NCBI GenBank assembly: GCA_029948255.1
Contig: JALIZF010001686.1
Location: 248,001 to 312,000 of the forward strand
Origin: Telmatactis stephensoni
Lineage: Eukaryota > Cnidaria > Anthozoa > Actiniaria > Isophelliidae
Length of the DNA: 64,000 nucleotides
Reading direction: 5' to 3'
Shown: positions 52,001 to 62,236 of the stretch, piece by piece
How the letters are laid out: each line of letters starts with the position of its first letter
How positions within the stretch are numbered: the stretch's first letter is position 1
The notes under the pieces: generated by a model
Told to the model about the DNA's origin: nothing
Seen by the model: only the letters and a program-made list of their open reading frames with translations
Database searches by the model: none
Translations under genes and position numbers: made by a program

Positions 52001-55000
52001 AAACACAGTAAGTGACACTTGGTCAAACTCTGAATTCTCCTTTGGGATTGAAAGATTTTGGAGAACTTGGAATTTGATCAGACATCACATACTTGGTTTT
52101 TACAGGGAACTCTTCATTTGTAAACAACTACCCTAAATCCCTTCCCCTGTGGAAATTTTCTGCTCTCTCTAGGCTGGAATATACCAACGTTGTGCAAAAC
52201 TGTTGCATGGGGTGTGAAACTGTTGCAGGGGTGTGAAACTGTTGCAGGGGTGTGAAACTGTTGCAGGGGTGTGAAACTGTTGCAGGGGTGTGTACAGTTC
52301 AACTCTGTACTGTACACAATGTTGCAGAAAAAGGTGCAAGGAAAGTCACATTGTGTTCATGAAATTCTGAACCATTGGGTGCTAAGAGTAAAATATCAGC
52401 AAGACTAAACATACCCTCTGCTACTGGGAATGGTGGCCTAGGAGGCATTGGTATAAATGGAGGCCTCACCCCTCCATCCATAGGAGGCATAACCATAGTA
52501 GGAGGTGGTAAGGGGCCACCTACTGGCTGCTGGATACTGGATACTGGATGCACAGGAGCTGTGTCTGGTACTGATCCTTTAGGATGATCTGGTCCTTTGC
52601 TTGGTCCTTTCTTTGGCTCTGATCCATCAGACTTGGATAGAGCAGTTCCCGGGGGAGGTGGTTGGTTGGGTGGTCTTGGAAAGTTATCAGGAGGTACACC
52701 TAGTAAGGGCGGTGCTACTGGTATGCTACCCATTTGAGGTGCGCCATGCATGAATGGTCCTTGTGAAGGAAATCCTGGCATCATTGGCATGTCTTGGATG
52801 ACTACTGGGTCATTCCCATGGTCAAATGGACACAGTTCACCTCTGATACAGAACCCCTTTTCTATAAAATAAGATCATAAAGTGTAAGCAAATACACCTA
52901 GTTTACTTACATGTGCATATATCAAGGAGACAAACAAACAATCAAATACAAAAGAAAGAGAAAATTTCATGATGCCGAAAAGAAAAAGCAATACTTTAAA
53001 CAACAAGGCAGCTTTACTGTTAGTTAGTTAGTTCGTCTTTCTGCAATAATGCATGCTAAACAGAGTTGCAATGTGTGTCCTCCAATGCAAGAGTTATCCA
53101 TGTCCAGTCGCAGATGAGCAACTTGGTGCAACTTTGTCATGGTGTGCAATGTTGCAGAAAAGTTTCAGCAAAGTTGTAACATAACTTCACTGGCCCACAA
53201 ACATAACTGATAAAATTAATAGGACAATAACATGACTTTTGTCGGGCATATTGTTTATAAATTTGTGGCCCGAGTAGCTTCATTTGCGCCCGAGCGCAGT
53301 GCAACTAGGCCAAATAAGAAACTTTGTAATTGAAAATGACTTGGAAATTCTTCCATATTAGTGGTAAAATGGCATTTGATCAGTACGATAAAAGTTGTCT
53401 TCAAATAAATATAGAAAATAACAATTAATTGACACAAAACTTGAGTTTTGAAATGGTTTTCTTGTAAATTCTGATTGGTCGAGAGCTGTCGCACGATGCT
53501 TTCTCAGCCAATCAGCAACAGGGCTGCAAATGTATTTGCGGCCCGTCAAATTAAATTTGCGCCCACTGAACGGCACATTTTCAAGAGGGCAGTTTGTTAT
53601 TTGGCCTAGTATCTTGATGATAATGGGTGTTTCTTGAAGCATGTTAGATGTATTTTCAGTTTTATGATTTTAAAGGCATGTTCATGGGTGCTTGCACACT
53701 CTTGGAATTTCTCCCACAAAGTAATGGGCCTATAAAGTTATTGGGTCTTTTGAGAAACTGACCCCAGGCATATACAAACAAGATTTGGCAGGGACCCTGC
53801 ACAGCCCTTGTACTGCATGTACATACACCTGTTTCAATAAACAATGTCAGTATCAAGCCTACGCGACTTACCCGAACTTAGGGAGTATGGGAAGAAAGTA
53901 CTAAAGTTATAAAACCACAAAAATCCCACATGATTACTCAAATTCAGCTTGCTCTGACCTTATACACTAAAGAAACTTCACTTACTGATGCTAAAGACTA
54001 TACCAAAACGGAAAAGAAAGTGAAGTTTTGCTACTACCCATACTCCTTTTCGGTCTAGTCGCGTAGGCTTGTGACCTCTCATACGACAACCTTTCTTGAA
54101 ATAGGTATATATAGAGAGAGAGATTTCATCCCCTTACCTTCATAATCTCTACACCTTGCTTTTCCACCTCGTTCTTTATGCCCAAACCGTTGGTTCCCAT
54201 CATGATGTCTGTCTCTCTCTCTTGGGCGTCCTCTATCCATTTCCCTTTCACGATCTCTTCCTCTATGATTCCAAGAACTCCCACCTCTTCTAAATCTCTC
54301 ATCTTCTTCATTTCTTGGGCCAAAATCTCTTCTATTTTGATATCTTCTGTCTCTATTACTGTCTCTTGTAGTTTGTGTGCTAGGAATAGGTTGCGGATCA
54401 CCATTTTTCCTCGAATCTAAATCTTCAGAATCTGTTTTCCTGTCAGTGTCTTCCTTGGGTACTTTGGCTGGTTCTTTACGGCCCTCATCCTCTGCTCTCC
54501 TTTTTTTCGTCTTATCTGCTTGGTCTTGTATGTCATTTAAGGGTTCTTTGGAACTGTTATCTGTATTCTTTCTTGTTCTTCTGAAGTCTCTTTCATCGTC
54601 ATCAGGAACTGAAGGCTAAAAAACAAACACACCCGTGGTCAACAATTGAAAACTTCAAATTCCCAAGTTAGATTCTAAAATAAAACATACACTCCAATGT
54701 GTTTTAACTACAATATTGTAGACTAATCAAGGAGTATTATATCCTTACATACACCACCACTTTATCATACATTCTAATCTTCACAACTCTCACCAAACTT
54801 GTTCATTTTTATTACTGAGGGTGAAAATCAGATGACCTGGTCACACATCCTCGAGAAGCAAGGAAGAGAATGACCTGATAAACTCAAGTCACAGGAGGGC
54901 TCTGTTCAAGAATCAAACCCAGGACTGCAGAGGTGACAGATGGACAATCACACTACTCCACCACCTTGCTTTCCTACTGTTTACTGTCAAACCAAGTATT

Positions 55001-55322
55001 ATTTATAAATATTTACCTCTATGACTGACTTGCTGGTATTAAGATCATCTGATATGGATGTTTTTCTTGTCTTGTCTTTCTTATCTTTTGGAGATACAGT
55101 TGCAGGTTTTGTAATAGGTTCCACAATGGTCTGTGGGAGATAGGAATGGCTTTCGAGAGATTCAAATAGAACTTCTACGAAGTTATTGGTTTCTGTTGAA
55201 CAAGAAAATGTAAAGAAACTTTTCAGTGATGAGTGAAATCGTGAAATGATAGATGCAATCAAAGGGCAACTTTGTCAAGTTGATTTATTAATATGTAAAA
55301 ATGCTTTCCAATTTCAGCGAGA

Positions 55323-55409
<87 letters not shown>

Positions 55410-58101
55410 ATGAATAAATAATGACTTTAATTCAATAAAATCCACAAGGTTGCTCTTCTTCTATTGAATCCTAAATACATCTACAATAAAATGATGATAA
55501 AAGAAAACTATATAAATGACATAGAATGGAAATAGTTTTGTATATAAATGTATTTCAATAATAATTTACTAGGTAGTTAATCAGGAATATAAGACTTCAA
55601 AATTAGCCTAGGGAATCGTGACTTAGTAGAGAGGTTTTCATTAACCCGTGATGAATGATTAACTATTGTGTTGAAACTTGCCAAGAGCTATTTACTATTC
55701 TCATGGGATACTTCTGAATATTTAAGGTTGAAAACAAAAGAAAATAAAACAGCTTGTCATACTGAAAAGTAGTAAAAATCCTAATAGTATACTAGATAAT
55801 AGATAGATAGATGAGTAGTTTATTGACAATTATTTGCAGCCTTTCAGCTGAATTACATAATTATAAATATAAATATAATAAACAAAATGTAAAACTAAAA
55901 TTAGCTAAAATTGATGATAATGATGTTCTAATGTCCCTACCATCTGACAGAAATACTTCTAATTGGTCTTTGCAAACATGTTTTAGTTCTTCTATAGGTT
56001 TGTCTTTTTTTACTAGTGCCACCACGTATTTAGCTAAGGCTGCAGGGTCTGCATCACATCTGTAAAGAAATGTATTTATAAATGACTGTGCAACAATTAT
56101 AATTTTTTAACAAATAGATTCCAATTTTCCATGTGTTTATACTCACACAGATGTACAGATGATGTCAAAATGTGGTGAAAACAATTTAAGAGTATACCAC
56201 TAGAGGAAGTCGAGTAGCGTGACTGTTCTCACCGCATTTTGGCATCTTCTGTGCATAGATCTAGTAGAGTACAGACCCACAGAAAAATGGAATGTAGTTG
56301 TATATAATATTCAATAAAATATTTCAACCAAGATTCAATGACGTCACTTATGCACATGTAGTGTAACCTTACACATGGCTCTTGACCAATCAGAGCATGC
56401 ATAATATACCAATTATTATATAAAAGATATTAGCTCTTACATTTATATACCAGGCAAGTTAGACATTGATTTATCAACAAATAACTTGAGTACAGTTTCT
56501 AAAAAGACCTGGGCCTGGTTGTTCAAAAGACGATTAGCGTTAACCCAAGATTAAATTGAAAGAATTTCATTTTAACCAAGGATGAGCGTTAATCACCTTT
56601 TGAACAACTGGGCCCTGATAACTAGCCCAATGACTCCAGATAAAGTTATTGGGTGTTTCTCAAAGTATACATGCACAAATCTACACTGTAGATGAAGCTT
56701 TTTTCAATCTTTGTATTTCATTCATTCATTCATTACTCCAAGAAACTCTTAAACTTACAGAAAAATGAAAATACAAGACAATACAAACAAGAGACACCCA
56801 CAAAATTGTTCCATGTTATGAAAACACAGTCTACTGAACATTGCTTACCAGTAATCTGCAATGATTGTAGAGGGATTTTATGACAGTCATGTTTGTGGGC
56901 AAGTACAATAGGAAACTTCTGAATAGCAAAAGATTTGATTTCTCTTGGGAGGAAATCTCTATCATTTTGATCACAAACATAATATGTCTGTCCCTCTATA
57001 GAGTAGACTGTGTTGGCAAAATAGAACACAGTAGGATCTCAGATACCTACTATATCAGGAAATACAAAATGTTTGATGATAGAGAAGATTTATGATTGTG
57101 ATAATGTCAGTCATGACATTGTACATTTAGGCCTTGTTCAAACGAGAACGCAAGTCAATGCAAGTTTTGACTTGAAACTTGTGTCCTCGTTTGAACACCT
57201 CTCCACGCAAGTCGATGAAAAATGTTCAAAAACGTTCAAGGAAAATCAGTTAGCTGAAGGACAGCGAGAAAATCAGTTTTGTTTTTGTTTGAATCATTTG
57301 TAGGAGAGGAAATGTGCAGAAGTTCGGACGACAAAATATGAAAAACAACTTATGAAGTTTAGTGTGGTGACTGTTCAAACGAGGAAAAACTTGCATCGAC
57401 TTGAGAAAAAATTTGAGCACGTTCAAAGTGCTCTCAAGTCGATGCAAGTGGACGCAAGTCGATGCAAGTTGGTGTTCAAACGAAGATGCAAGCCCGCGCA
57501 AGTCAAAACTTGAATCGACTTGAGAGCTCGTTTGAACAGGGCCTTACAAAAGGAATTTCATCACAGCACTGACACAGTCACAGCAATCTCTGGTCTGTTT
57601 CACACTCATACAAAAAACTGCTGATGTAACCTGGGTCTGACCATACAATGTTTCCCTATTCTCTTTTTTTTATTGAACATTCAAAGAGTGATCACACTAA
57701 ATTATAGAATCATTCTAACCTAACCAATACACATAAGTTCAAATATCCCGGGAAATAGCCATTGATAAGACAGCCAAATCAAAATATTCGCATATTTTTA
57801 ATTTTTAGTTCCTTTTGTCTGAATGCACGAGTACTAATTCCTTGAAATACAGAAAGCGTTGATTTTCTTGAAAAACTTTCCCTACATAGCTTACTACTGT
57901 CAGGATTCGAAACTCATGGTAATATAAGCTTACACACAGACAATAATTAAATTTATAATATAAATCACAAACTTGCGCAATTCACCAATTATTCAACTAT
58001 GATTTATACTTGTTGGACAAATCTTGAGCAACTTATACTTACATTGGTTCGAGACGAGAAGTCAACCATGATTTAAGGGCTTCGACATTTTGGATTTGCA
58101 T
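40421..58101 (-). CDS. RBM26/27-type RNA-binding protein (about 18 exons)
   Basis: Exons in order: 58101-58043, 56059-55941, 55192-55017, 54615-54138, 52861-52415, 51552-51382, 48587-48361, 47658-47512, 47133-47092, about 46762-46560 (3' end unresolved), 46097-46023, 45531-45469, 45077-44973, 42718-42614, 42546-42331, 41644-41558, 40988-40791, 40522-40421. All phases agree except around the tenth exon. The product is near 1,000 residues, like vertebrate RBM26. Layout: N-terminal PWI-like fold (ICDADPAALAKYVVALVKKD), RS/RD-rich linker, CCCH finger, Pro-rich region, RRM, coiled coil, RGG segment, a second RRM-like unit and an acidic tail ending DRSWRR. Family members are nuclear and act in poly(A) RNA handling with the exosome-adaptor machinery. 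The start is the first ATG of the PWI exon, 778 bp from the ISWI start. Confidence 0.93.
40535..40760. repeat. Mixed AAAT/GAAT and GGAA/GGAT simple repeat
   Basis: An intron between the last two RBM26/27 exons is mostly AAATGAATG and A/G-rich repeat. It generates spurious open frames. Confidence 0.9.
41700..41847 (-). mobile_element. SINE 3' fragment
   Basis: On the minus strand, GCCACAAGAGTTTTTCTCCA and the following ACATGTGAGTCAACTG tract closely match the 3' half of the SINE at 60415-60688. The tRNA-like head is missing. Confidence 0.6.
42845..44494. mobile_element. 1,650-bp palindromic element flanked by TTAA
   Basis: The left arm starts GGTGGCCCGTACCTATTGAT; the right end is its inverse. 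Arms of about 800 bp are nearly identical and almost meet, with a centre of about 45 bp near 43660-43690. TTAA lies on both sides (42841-42844, 44495-44498), the target duplication used by piggyBac and Kolobok transposons. The same 69-codon open frame (SIPYQENFTKQFDRICRSRS) appears in both arms on opposite strands, and looks like chance rather than a gene. It lies in the RBM26/27 intron between exons 13 and 14. Confidence 0.88.
45640..45957. repeat. 30-bp intronic minisatellite
   Basis: About ten copies of a 30-bp unit (GGACTGGATGGATGGGTGAA then TAAATGAATG or TAAAGGAATG). The 4th base of the last block alternates in a partly regular way, so an original 60-bp unit may have been amplified. It is in the RBM26/27 intron between exons 11 and 12. 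Confidence 0.95.
46560..46762 (-). CDS. RBM26/27 exon 10, frame ambiguous
   Basis: The acceptor ATCAATAG and the phase of exon 9 call for the frame VPPAKPTMFQSGKTTFVRQ followed by Thr-rich repeats. That frame has no good phase-0 donor before its stop at 46505, while exon 11 only opens in phase 0. The other open frame is Gln-rich (QQQQLQP, QKQQQQQLQYQHQ) and does have phase-0 donors (CAG|GTAGCT, AAG|GTTACA, CAG|GTACAG). A small missed exon, alternative splicing or a sequencing slip would explain this. Confidence 0.45.
47512..48587 (-). CDS. RBM26/27 exons 7-8: RRM
   Basis: Exon 7 (48587-48361) ends LEIKKIPREFNNITKLNEHF and KKFGNIVNIQ, giving RNP2 and the first helix. Exon 8 (47658-47512) gives VNAFGDAEAALITYSKHFEA with RNP1-like AALITY, then GNRFIRVFWHQPDKDNDQ. 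This is the canonical single RRM of RBM26/27. An open loop between them holds a 770-bp intron. Confidence 0.94.
48865..51047. mobile_element. Nested TA-flanked element, 2.2 kb
   Basis: The terminal inverted repeat TGTGACCCTATTTGCGAAAA (about 38 bp, continuing CCGGGCTTAACGAAATTAG) is present at both ends, with TA duplicated outside (48863-48864, 51048-51049). The 200-250 bp next to each end are full of CATTCTCAACG / GCGTTGAGAATGCG variants, which look like subterminal binding repeats. The interior has a small hairpin (49639-49693, TTTAGTCTCGTCAC / GTGACGAGACTAAA) and one exon-like frame. No transposase is seen. Confidence 0.82.
50307..50489 (-). CDS. Exon-like frame inside the nested transposon
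   Basis: ATG at 50489 opens 61 codons (MSCQKAFKSRSCFQLL ... FRASCEPNKYLSQ) that end exactly at a strong donor, CAG|GTGAGTG, in phase 0. Composition is protein-like (balanced, with Trp, Cys, Pro) and unlike the AT-rich surroundings. I recognise no family. It may be the first coding exon of a captured gene, or a remnant of the element's own gene. Confidence 0.4.
52199..52293. repeat. 19-bp tandem repeat
   Basis: About five copies of GTTGCAGGGGTGTGAAACT in an RBM26/27 intron. The first copy has GCATGGG in place of GCAGGGG. Confidence 0.93.
52415..52861 (-). CDS. RBM26/27 exon 5: CCCH finger and Pro-rich region
   Basis: The exon completes a CCCH finger begun in exon 4: C-x8-C-x5-C-x3-H across CRDYE / EKGFCIRGELCPFDH. 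A Pro-rich low-complexity stretch follows (PPNQPPPPG, PPRPPFPVAEG). The acceptor is TTTTATAG. The CCCH finger is the family's single-stranded RNA-binding element. Confidence 0.93.
53304..53610. mobile_element. MITE, ACTAGGCCAAATAA termini
   Basis: The inverted ends ACTAGGCCAAATAA / TTATTTGGCCTAGT enclose about 280 bp, with weaker inner inverted similarity (GCCCGAGCGC... and GCGCCCACTG...). It is intronic in RBM26/27. Confidence 0.7.
53854..54071. mobile_element. MITE, CAAGCCTACGCGAC termini
   Basis: CAAGCCTACGCGACT pairs with AGTCGCGTAGGCTTG, and GGAGTATGGG with CCCATACTCC. Total about 218 bp, intronic, close to the exon 4 donor. Confidence 0.72.
54138..58101 (-). CDS. RBM26/27 exons 1-4: PWI-like domain and RS/RD-rich linker
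   Basis: Exon 1 (58101-58043) gives MQIQNVEALKSWLTSRLEP, exon 2 completes CDADPAALAKYVVALVKKDK and LKHVCKDQLEVFLSD, and exon 3 continues TNNFVEVLFESLESHSYL. Together they form the PWI-like helical domain that opens this family. Exon 4 is rich in Arg, Asp, Glu and Ser (DRRYQNRRDFGPRN, GRDREREMDRGRPRERDRHH) and ends inside the CCCH finger at CRDYE. Donors are GTAAGT, GTAGGG, GTAAAT and GTAAGG. Confidence 0.92.
54820..54970 (-). mobile_element. tRNA-derived SINE-like fragment
   Basis: The minus strand has CTGGGTTTGATTCTTGAAC, which fits a polymerase III B box (GGTTTGATTC). The upstream A-box match is poor. The sequence differs from the SINE at 60.5 kb except for general layout. Confidence 0.4.
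55318..55410. repeat. (AAAT)n microsatellite
   Basis: About 23 AAAT/ATAA units in the RBM26/27 intron between exons 2 and 3. Confidence 0.96.
56511..56615. mobile_element. Short Harbinger-like MITE (105 bp)
   Basis: The ends GGGCCTGGTTGTTCAAAAG and CTTTTGAACAACTGGGCCC are inverted, with GATTAGCGTTAA / GAGCGTTAAT inside. The form resembles common PIF/Harbinger-type MITEs; the target duplication is not clear. Confidence 0.7.
57130..57543. mobile_element. Harbinger-like MITE with TTA duplication (414 bp)
   Basis: GGCCTTGTTCAAACGAG at the left pairs with CTCGTTTGAACAGGGCC at the right. TTA flanks both sides (57127-57129, 57544-57546), as expected for PIF/Harbinger. Inside, GCAAGTCGATGCAAGT and CGTTTGAACA recur several times in both orientations. 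It lies in RBM26/27 intron 1. Confidence 0.8.
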
Positions 58102-58878
58102 CTTTGTGATCAACAAGCTTCCTTCGACAATTCTACCTTGACTTGATTTTTGTAGCAGACAACAAAGAGCGCACCTTCAACGACCAAAAATAACCACACA
58201 ACTACTCAAAAAACTGCTAAAGCACACCTTCCATGTCTTTTCTTTTCAATTAGTTAGGACAATTTATTTTTCTTGAATGAAAAGTGTGTAAATTTTGTCC
58301 CAAACCAATGTCTCTCTACATTAGTAACACCGCCATTTTGTTTTCTGCACGAGGATGGCATGCAGAGCGAGAACTGGGTCCGAGGGACATTATTGGAAAG
58401 GGACAAATAGTGACAAATATAGAATAATATATTTCCCTAGGCCCTTTTGATTGAACTACTTTCTACTACCTTTAACTTTTTACGGTTTGATTTTGATACT
58501 ACTAATATAAGATAAGTTTACATCATATCGAAATTCGCAAAATCAAAAGCAATCTCTATTCTACCACAGGAAGCCCAAGCCATGAAAATTAAAAGAAAAA
58601 GTGAAGAAAAGTTTTTGGTAGTTTGGCTTACACTTTCATCTCCTCTCATTCGTTTTCTTTGTAGGATTTGAATAATTTAATTATTTTTCAGCCTTTATTT
58701 GGAGGGCTTTTCTACATTTTGGATTTGACTGACAGCCCTCGTTACCAATCCTCTCTCGCCCATGTATCCCAGGATGCAGTAGGGTCATTACAGCACACTT
58801 CGCGCCGCTAAAAAGCATTCATTTGCCGGTAAAATCGTTTTAACAAGAAAAGTGACCATTTAACTCTTGTTTTTCATA
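58102..58878. promoter_or_regulatory. Bidirectional promoter region, RBM26/27 and ISWI
   Basis: 778 bp separate the two start codons. A YY1-like site (minus strand CAAAATGGCGGTG) is at about 58331-58343, some 230 bp before the RBM26/27 ATG. GC-richer stretches lie near 58350-58400 and 58745-58810 (CACTTCGCGCCGC). No TATA box is evident for either gene. Head-to-head housekeeping genes often share such a promoter; transcription start sites are not visible from sequence. Confidence 0.6.
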
Positions 58879-61350
58879 ATGCCAACGGACGATAACAACT
58901 CAACTAGTACTGAAAGTCCTAATGAAGAGGTAAGAACCAGAAAAAAGTCATCTAATAAGCGATAAAAGTGATCTAAACCCTCAAACAATCATGTCAAAAT
59001 TTTCGCGCGAACTTTCAGAGTGGCTGCATATTTCAATTTTTGAACTCTCTGGCGCCAATTTTCTGCCAGATTGTATCAAAATCTAGTCAATGTGATGTTC
59101 TATTGAAGAATTAGTATTGAAAATTGTACTTTTTCTGAGAATTTCGAGTTGCAAAGCTTTGCCTCGTGAATGTATTTATTGTCTCAAGTAGCTAATTAGC
59201 ATATATTAAATATCGTTTCAATTGAAAAACTGTTGCAAACTTTGAACTTTTGCTAGACTGAGGAAGAACAAGATGTTGATTATAAAGTATCTAAACCAAG
59301 TACTTCCAAAAAAGCCAAACCCTTACCAGTATCTCAAGACTACCAAGATAAAATAGTAAGAAAGTACTGTATTATGTCAAAATTCGTGTCTTTAGTGCAG
59401 TGGGAATGGGGTAGTAGAGTAGGTGGAAGGGACCACTGTTCGTAATATGGGAATGAATATTCAACTGAACTCAATTTGTTCTGTTGAACAGATTTTTGTA
59501 TAGTAACAGTTCATTTTGTTGTCTAAATGTCACATTTACTTTTGTATGTATCTTTCATCATTTTGTCAACTGTTTTTAATCTTTAGGATAAGGACAGTAC
59601 ACAGCGATTTAACTACCTGCTGCAGCAAACAGAATTTTTTGCTCATTTTGTTGATCCAACGTCAGTCAAAAAACAACCTACAAGTCCACTGAAGATGAAA
59701 CCACCAACGTTTCCATCACGATCACGAAAGCTGTCAGATTGTGGCGAGTAAGAGAGATCTTATGTACTTTGTACTAATAAATAGACCAAGGTCAAGAGCT
59801 CAAATATTCTGCTTGAAAATGAGACTTCCAGGAGTAAAACAAAAGAGATGGCATCATTGTGAACAAGAGGAAGGCATTTCTTTACCCTTGTAGCCTCTGT
59901 ATCAGTATTTGAGACCTTGACGGTTATCTTCTGTTTGATTACATGTATTTATCGTTCACATGACTTGAATAACTCATGTAGCATTTTTTTGTTAACAGTC
60001 ATCGTCACAGAAGGACTGAAGAAGAAGAAGATGCAGAACTGATCAGCCAGAATAAGAATACACAAAAATCTGTACTCCACTTTGAAAAATCCCCGCACTG
60101 TAAGTAACTCTTCTTAAAATCTTACAGTGTATCTGTCCTTCCCGTAATGTACGTTTGTATATAGTCCACTTAAATTTTCTTTTTCAGGATCTTACAGATA
60201 ATACATCAGTGTTATAGATTGAGGTTTGATATATTTGATTTGTTTGTTTTGACCTTCAGATATCAAGAATGGCGAGATGCGTGATTATCAAATAAGAGGC
60301 TTAAATTGGTTGATCTCTTTATATGAGAATGGAATTAATGGCATTCTTGCTGATGAAATGGTAAGAAACAGTATTTCAACTGGAAAAATAAAATAAAAAA
60401 TCATAATATTCCATAGCAGATCCACTTAGTGGCTATTTTTCTACTGGCAGTCACACTCACTACCTCTACATTAAATATTTTGCATACAACACTCAACTCA
60501 CATGTTGATTTTTGCTGAGGGAGGAAAAACCAGAGAACCCGGAGAAAAACCCTTGTGGCATGGTAGAGAACAACACATCAAACAAACTCAATTCACATCT
60601 GGTCACAGCGGGGCTCGAACAGCAACCTAGACCGCTAGACCACAGTGGTGAAAGGCTGGTACTCTCACCACTTGGCCAACCTGCCACCTTTGAGACATTT
60701 TGAAACTGGTTAACATTTATGAAAGTTAAATCATTTAACATGGAGGTAAATTTCTTTAACATACATGTACGGTGTATGTCCAAAAATACACACTTGGACA
60801 AAAATCTTTGGCAAATCTCTGAAGGCTGACAGCAAGCTGAAATGCTGAGAAATTCTGTAACTGTGAATGGGATCTGTTGCAGTTGCTGTAGAGTAATGAC
60901 AGGGGTTTCAATAATAGGCAGCTACTGGCAGTATAGTGCCTATTTTACCTCTTACCGCCGGTTATTTTGCGTCTTACTTAATAAATATGATTGTGGCCCT
61001 GTTTGGGACACAGATGCCTACTTCAATCACTCAGACCCTTATTCAAAAAGATAATGAAGCCCCTGAATGATACTGTTAAATTTGCTACATCTTAAGCATT
61101 ATCCATCCAATATCTTCTCAACCTACATATAATTTTAAAGCTAAAAGCAGTGTATATTTGTATTCATTAGGGTCTTGGCAAAACTCTTCAGACTATATCT
61201 CTGCTGGGCTACATGAAACATTTCAGGAATGTACCAGGACCCCATGTAATTATTGTACCTAAGTCAACCCTGGCAAATTGGATGGCAGAGTGTGAGAGAT
61301 GGTGCCCTACTTTAAGAGCTGTGTGCCTTATTGGAACACAAGAACAAAGA
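58879..61350 (+). CDS. ISWI chromatin remodeller, SMARCA5/SMARCA1 type (5' part)
   Basis: Six coding exons: 58879-58929, 59257-59355, 59587-59747, 59999-60099, 60260-60360, 61171-61350. All phases agree. Product so far: a short acidic N-terminus starting [17 protein letters not shown], then [48 protein letters not shown], the ATPase start [20 protein letters not shown], Walker A DEMGLGKT (split between exons 5 and 6), [15 protein letters not shown] and [23 protein letters not shown] ATPases slide and space nucleosomes in the nucleus. The rest of the helicase and the HAND-SANT-SLIDE part lie beyond the window, past a retrotransposon insertion. Confidence 0.95.
60415..60688 (-). mobile_element. 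tRNA-derived SINE
   Basis: On the minus strand it starts GGTGGCAGGTTGGCCAAGTGG. The A box TGGCCAAGTGG and B box TGTTCGAGCCC are spaced as in a tRNA. A second part, with CCACAAGGGTTTTTCTCCGG and CTGGTTTTTCCTCCCTC, is a conserved-looking body shared with the fragment at 41700-41847. It lies in an ISWI intron. Confidence 0.72.
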
Positions 61351-61738
61351 GTAAGTCACTTTGTCTTTCTCTTTTATGTTTTCTTAGATTAGGGGCAGAT
61401 TTAGGTAAGGGGTACAAAGGATGCATACATTCTGAGTCCTAAAATGACTTTGGGCCCTAATATTTCTTCTCTATGACCTTTTCCAAAATATCCTCTTGAC
61501 CCTCATGTTGTTTCTATTTTTTGTATCATTGCACTCTTCCTGAAGAATTATCCTGGATCTGTTCCTGCAAATCAATTTACAGTTGAATCTTTACAAAATG
61601 GCAACCTTAAAGACAAAATAAAATCATAATTGCAGAGGGGTGACCATTGTACAAATGCTTCAATATAGAGAACATGTGGTATAGATTCCATCAGTCAGTG
61701 GTACAGGTGGAAAATTCTGGCTGTCATGGAGATGTTGC
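61351..61738 (+). other. ISWI intron before the LTR element
   Basis: A donor GTAAGTCAC opens the intron. No exon or known repeat is seen before the LTR boundary. Confidence 0.5.
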
Positions 61739-62028
61739 TGTTATACATGAAGAGAGATGGCCCTAAATATATAGCCTGCGTCACATCCGGACTTTTCCTC
61801 CGTTAAGTCCGTCTGCGAAATAACGAACAAAACCGTGTTCTGAGACCCCCAGCAAATAGCAGGATTATAGATAATAGATCCTGATTGGCTGATGCATTTT
61901 TCTATTCTAACGATGTAACGTTCTGTGCTCTCTGACGTCTTTATTGGAACAAAGCATAACAACTACAGGATACAATTACATACTGTTGATAATGATATGA
62001 TAATCCAATAAACGTCTATTACGTAACA
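61739..62028 (-). repeat. 3' LTR of the Gypsy element
   Basis: It begins TGTTACGTAATAGACG directly after the polypurine tract. AATAAA is at 61940-61945 on the minus strand. The far end is probably ...ATAACA at 61739, giving TG...CA ends and about 290 bp, but that end cannot be confirmed without the other LTR. Confidence 0.65.
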
Positions 62029-62236
62029 TCCCCCTTCCTTTGAAGTTGAATGATCTAAGACAAATCCTTGTACATTGTACTAATTACTTGAGTTAGTTGA
62101 ATTTGTTTAAAAAATGCAAACACTATAAAAAATAAAAATGTTGATCACAGAATGTTCATTACAAAAACAATTATTGTCATGTCCATGTTCTTTAGATTGC
62201 ATGTTCGTCCTGAAAACACTTAATGCAAATTAATGT

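Noticed and set aside
54820..54970. A genuine tRNA gene
   Set aside because: A B-box-like stretch is present, but no cloverleaf can be drawn and the A box is poor, so a SINE remnant is more likely.
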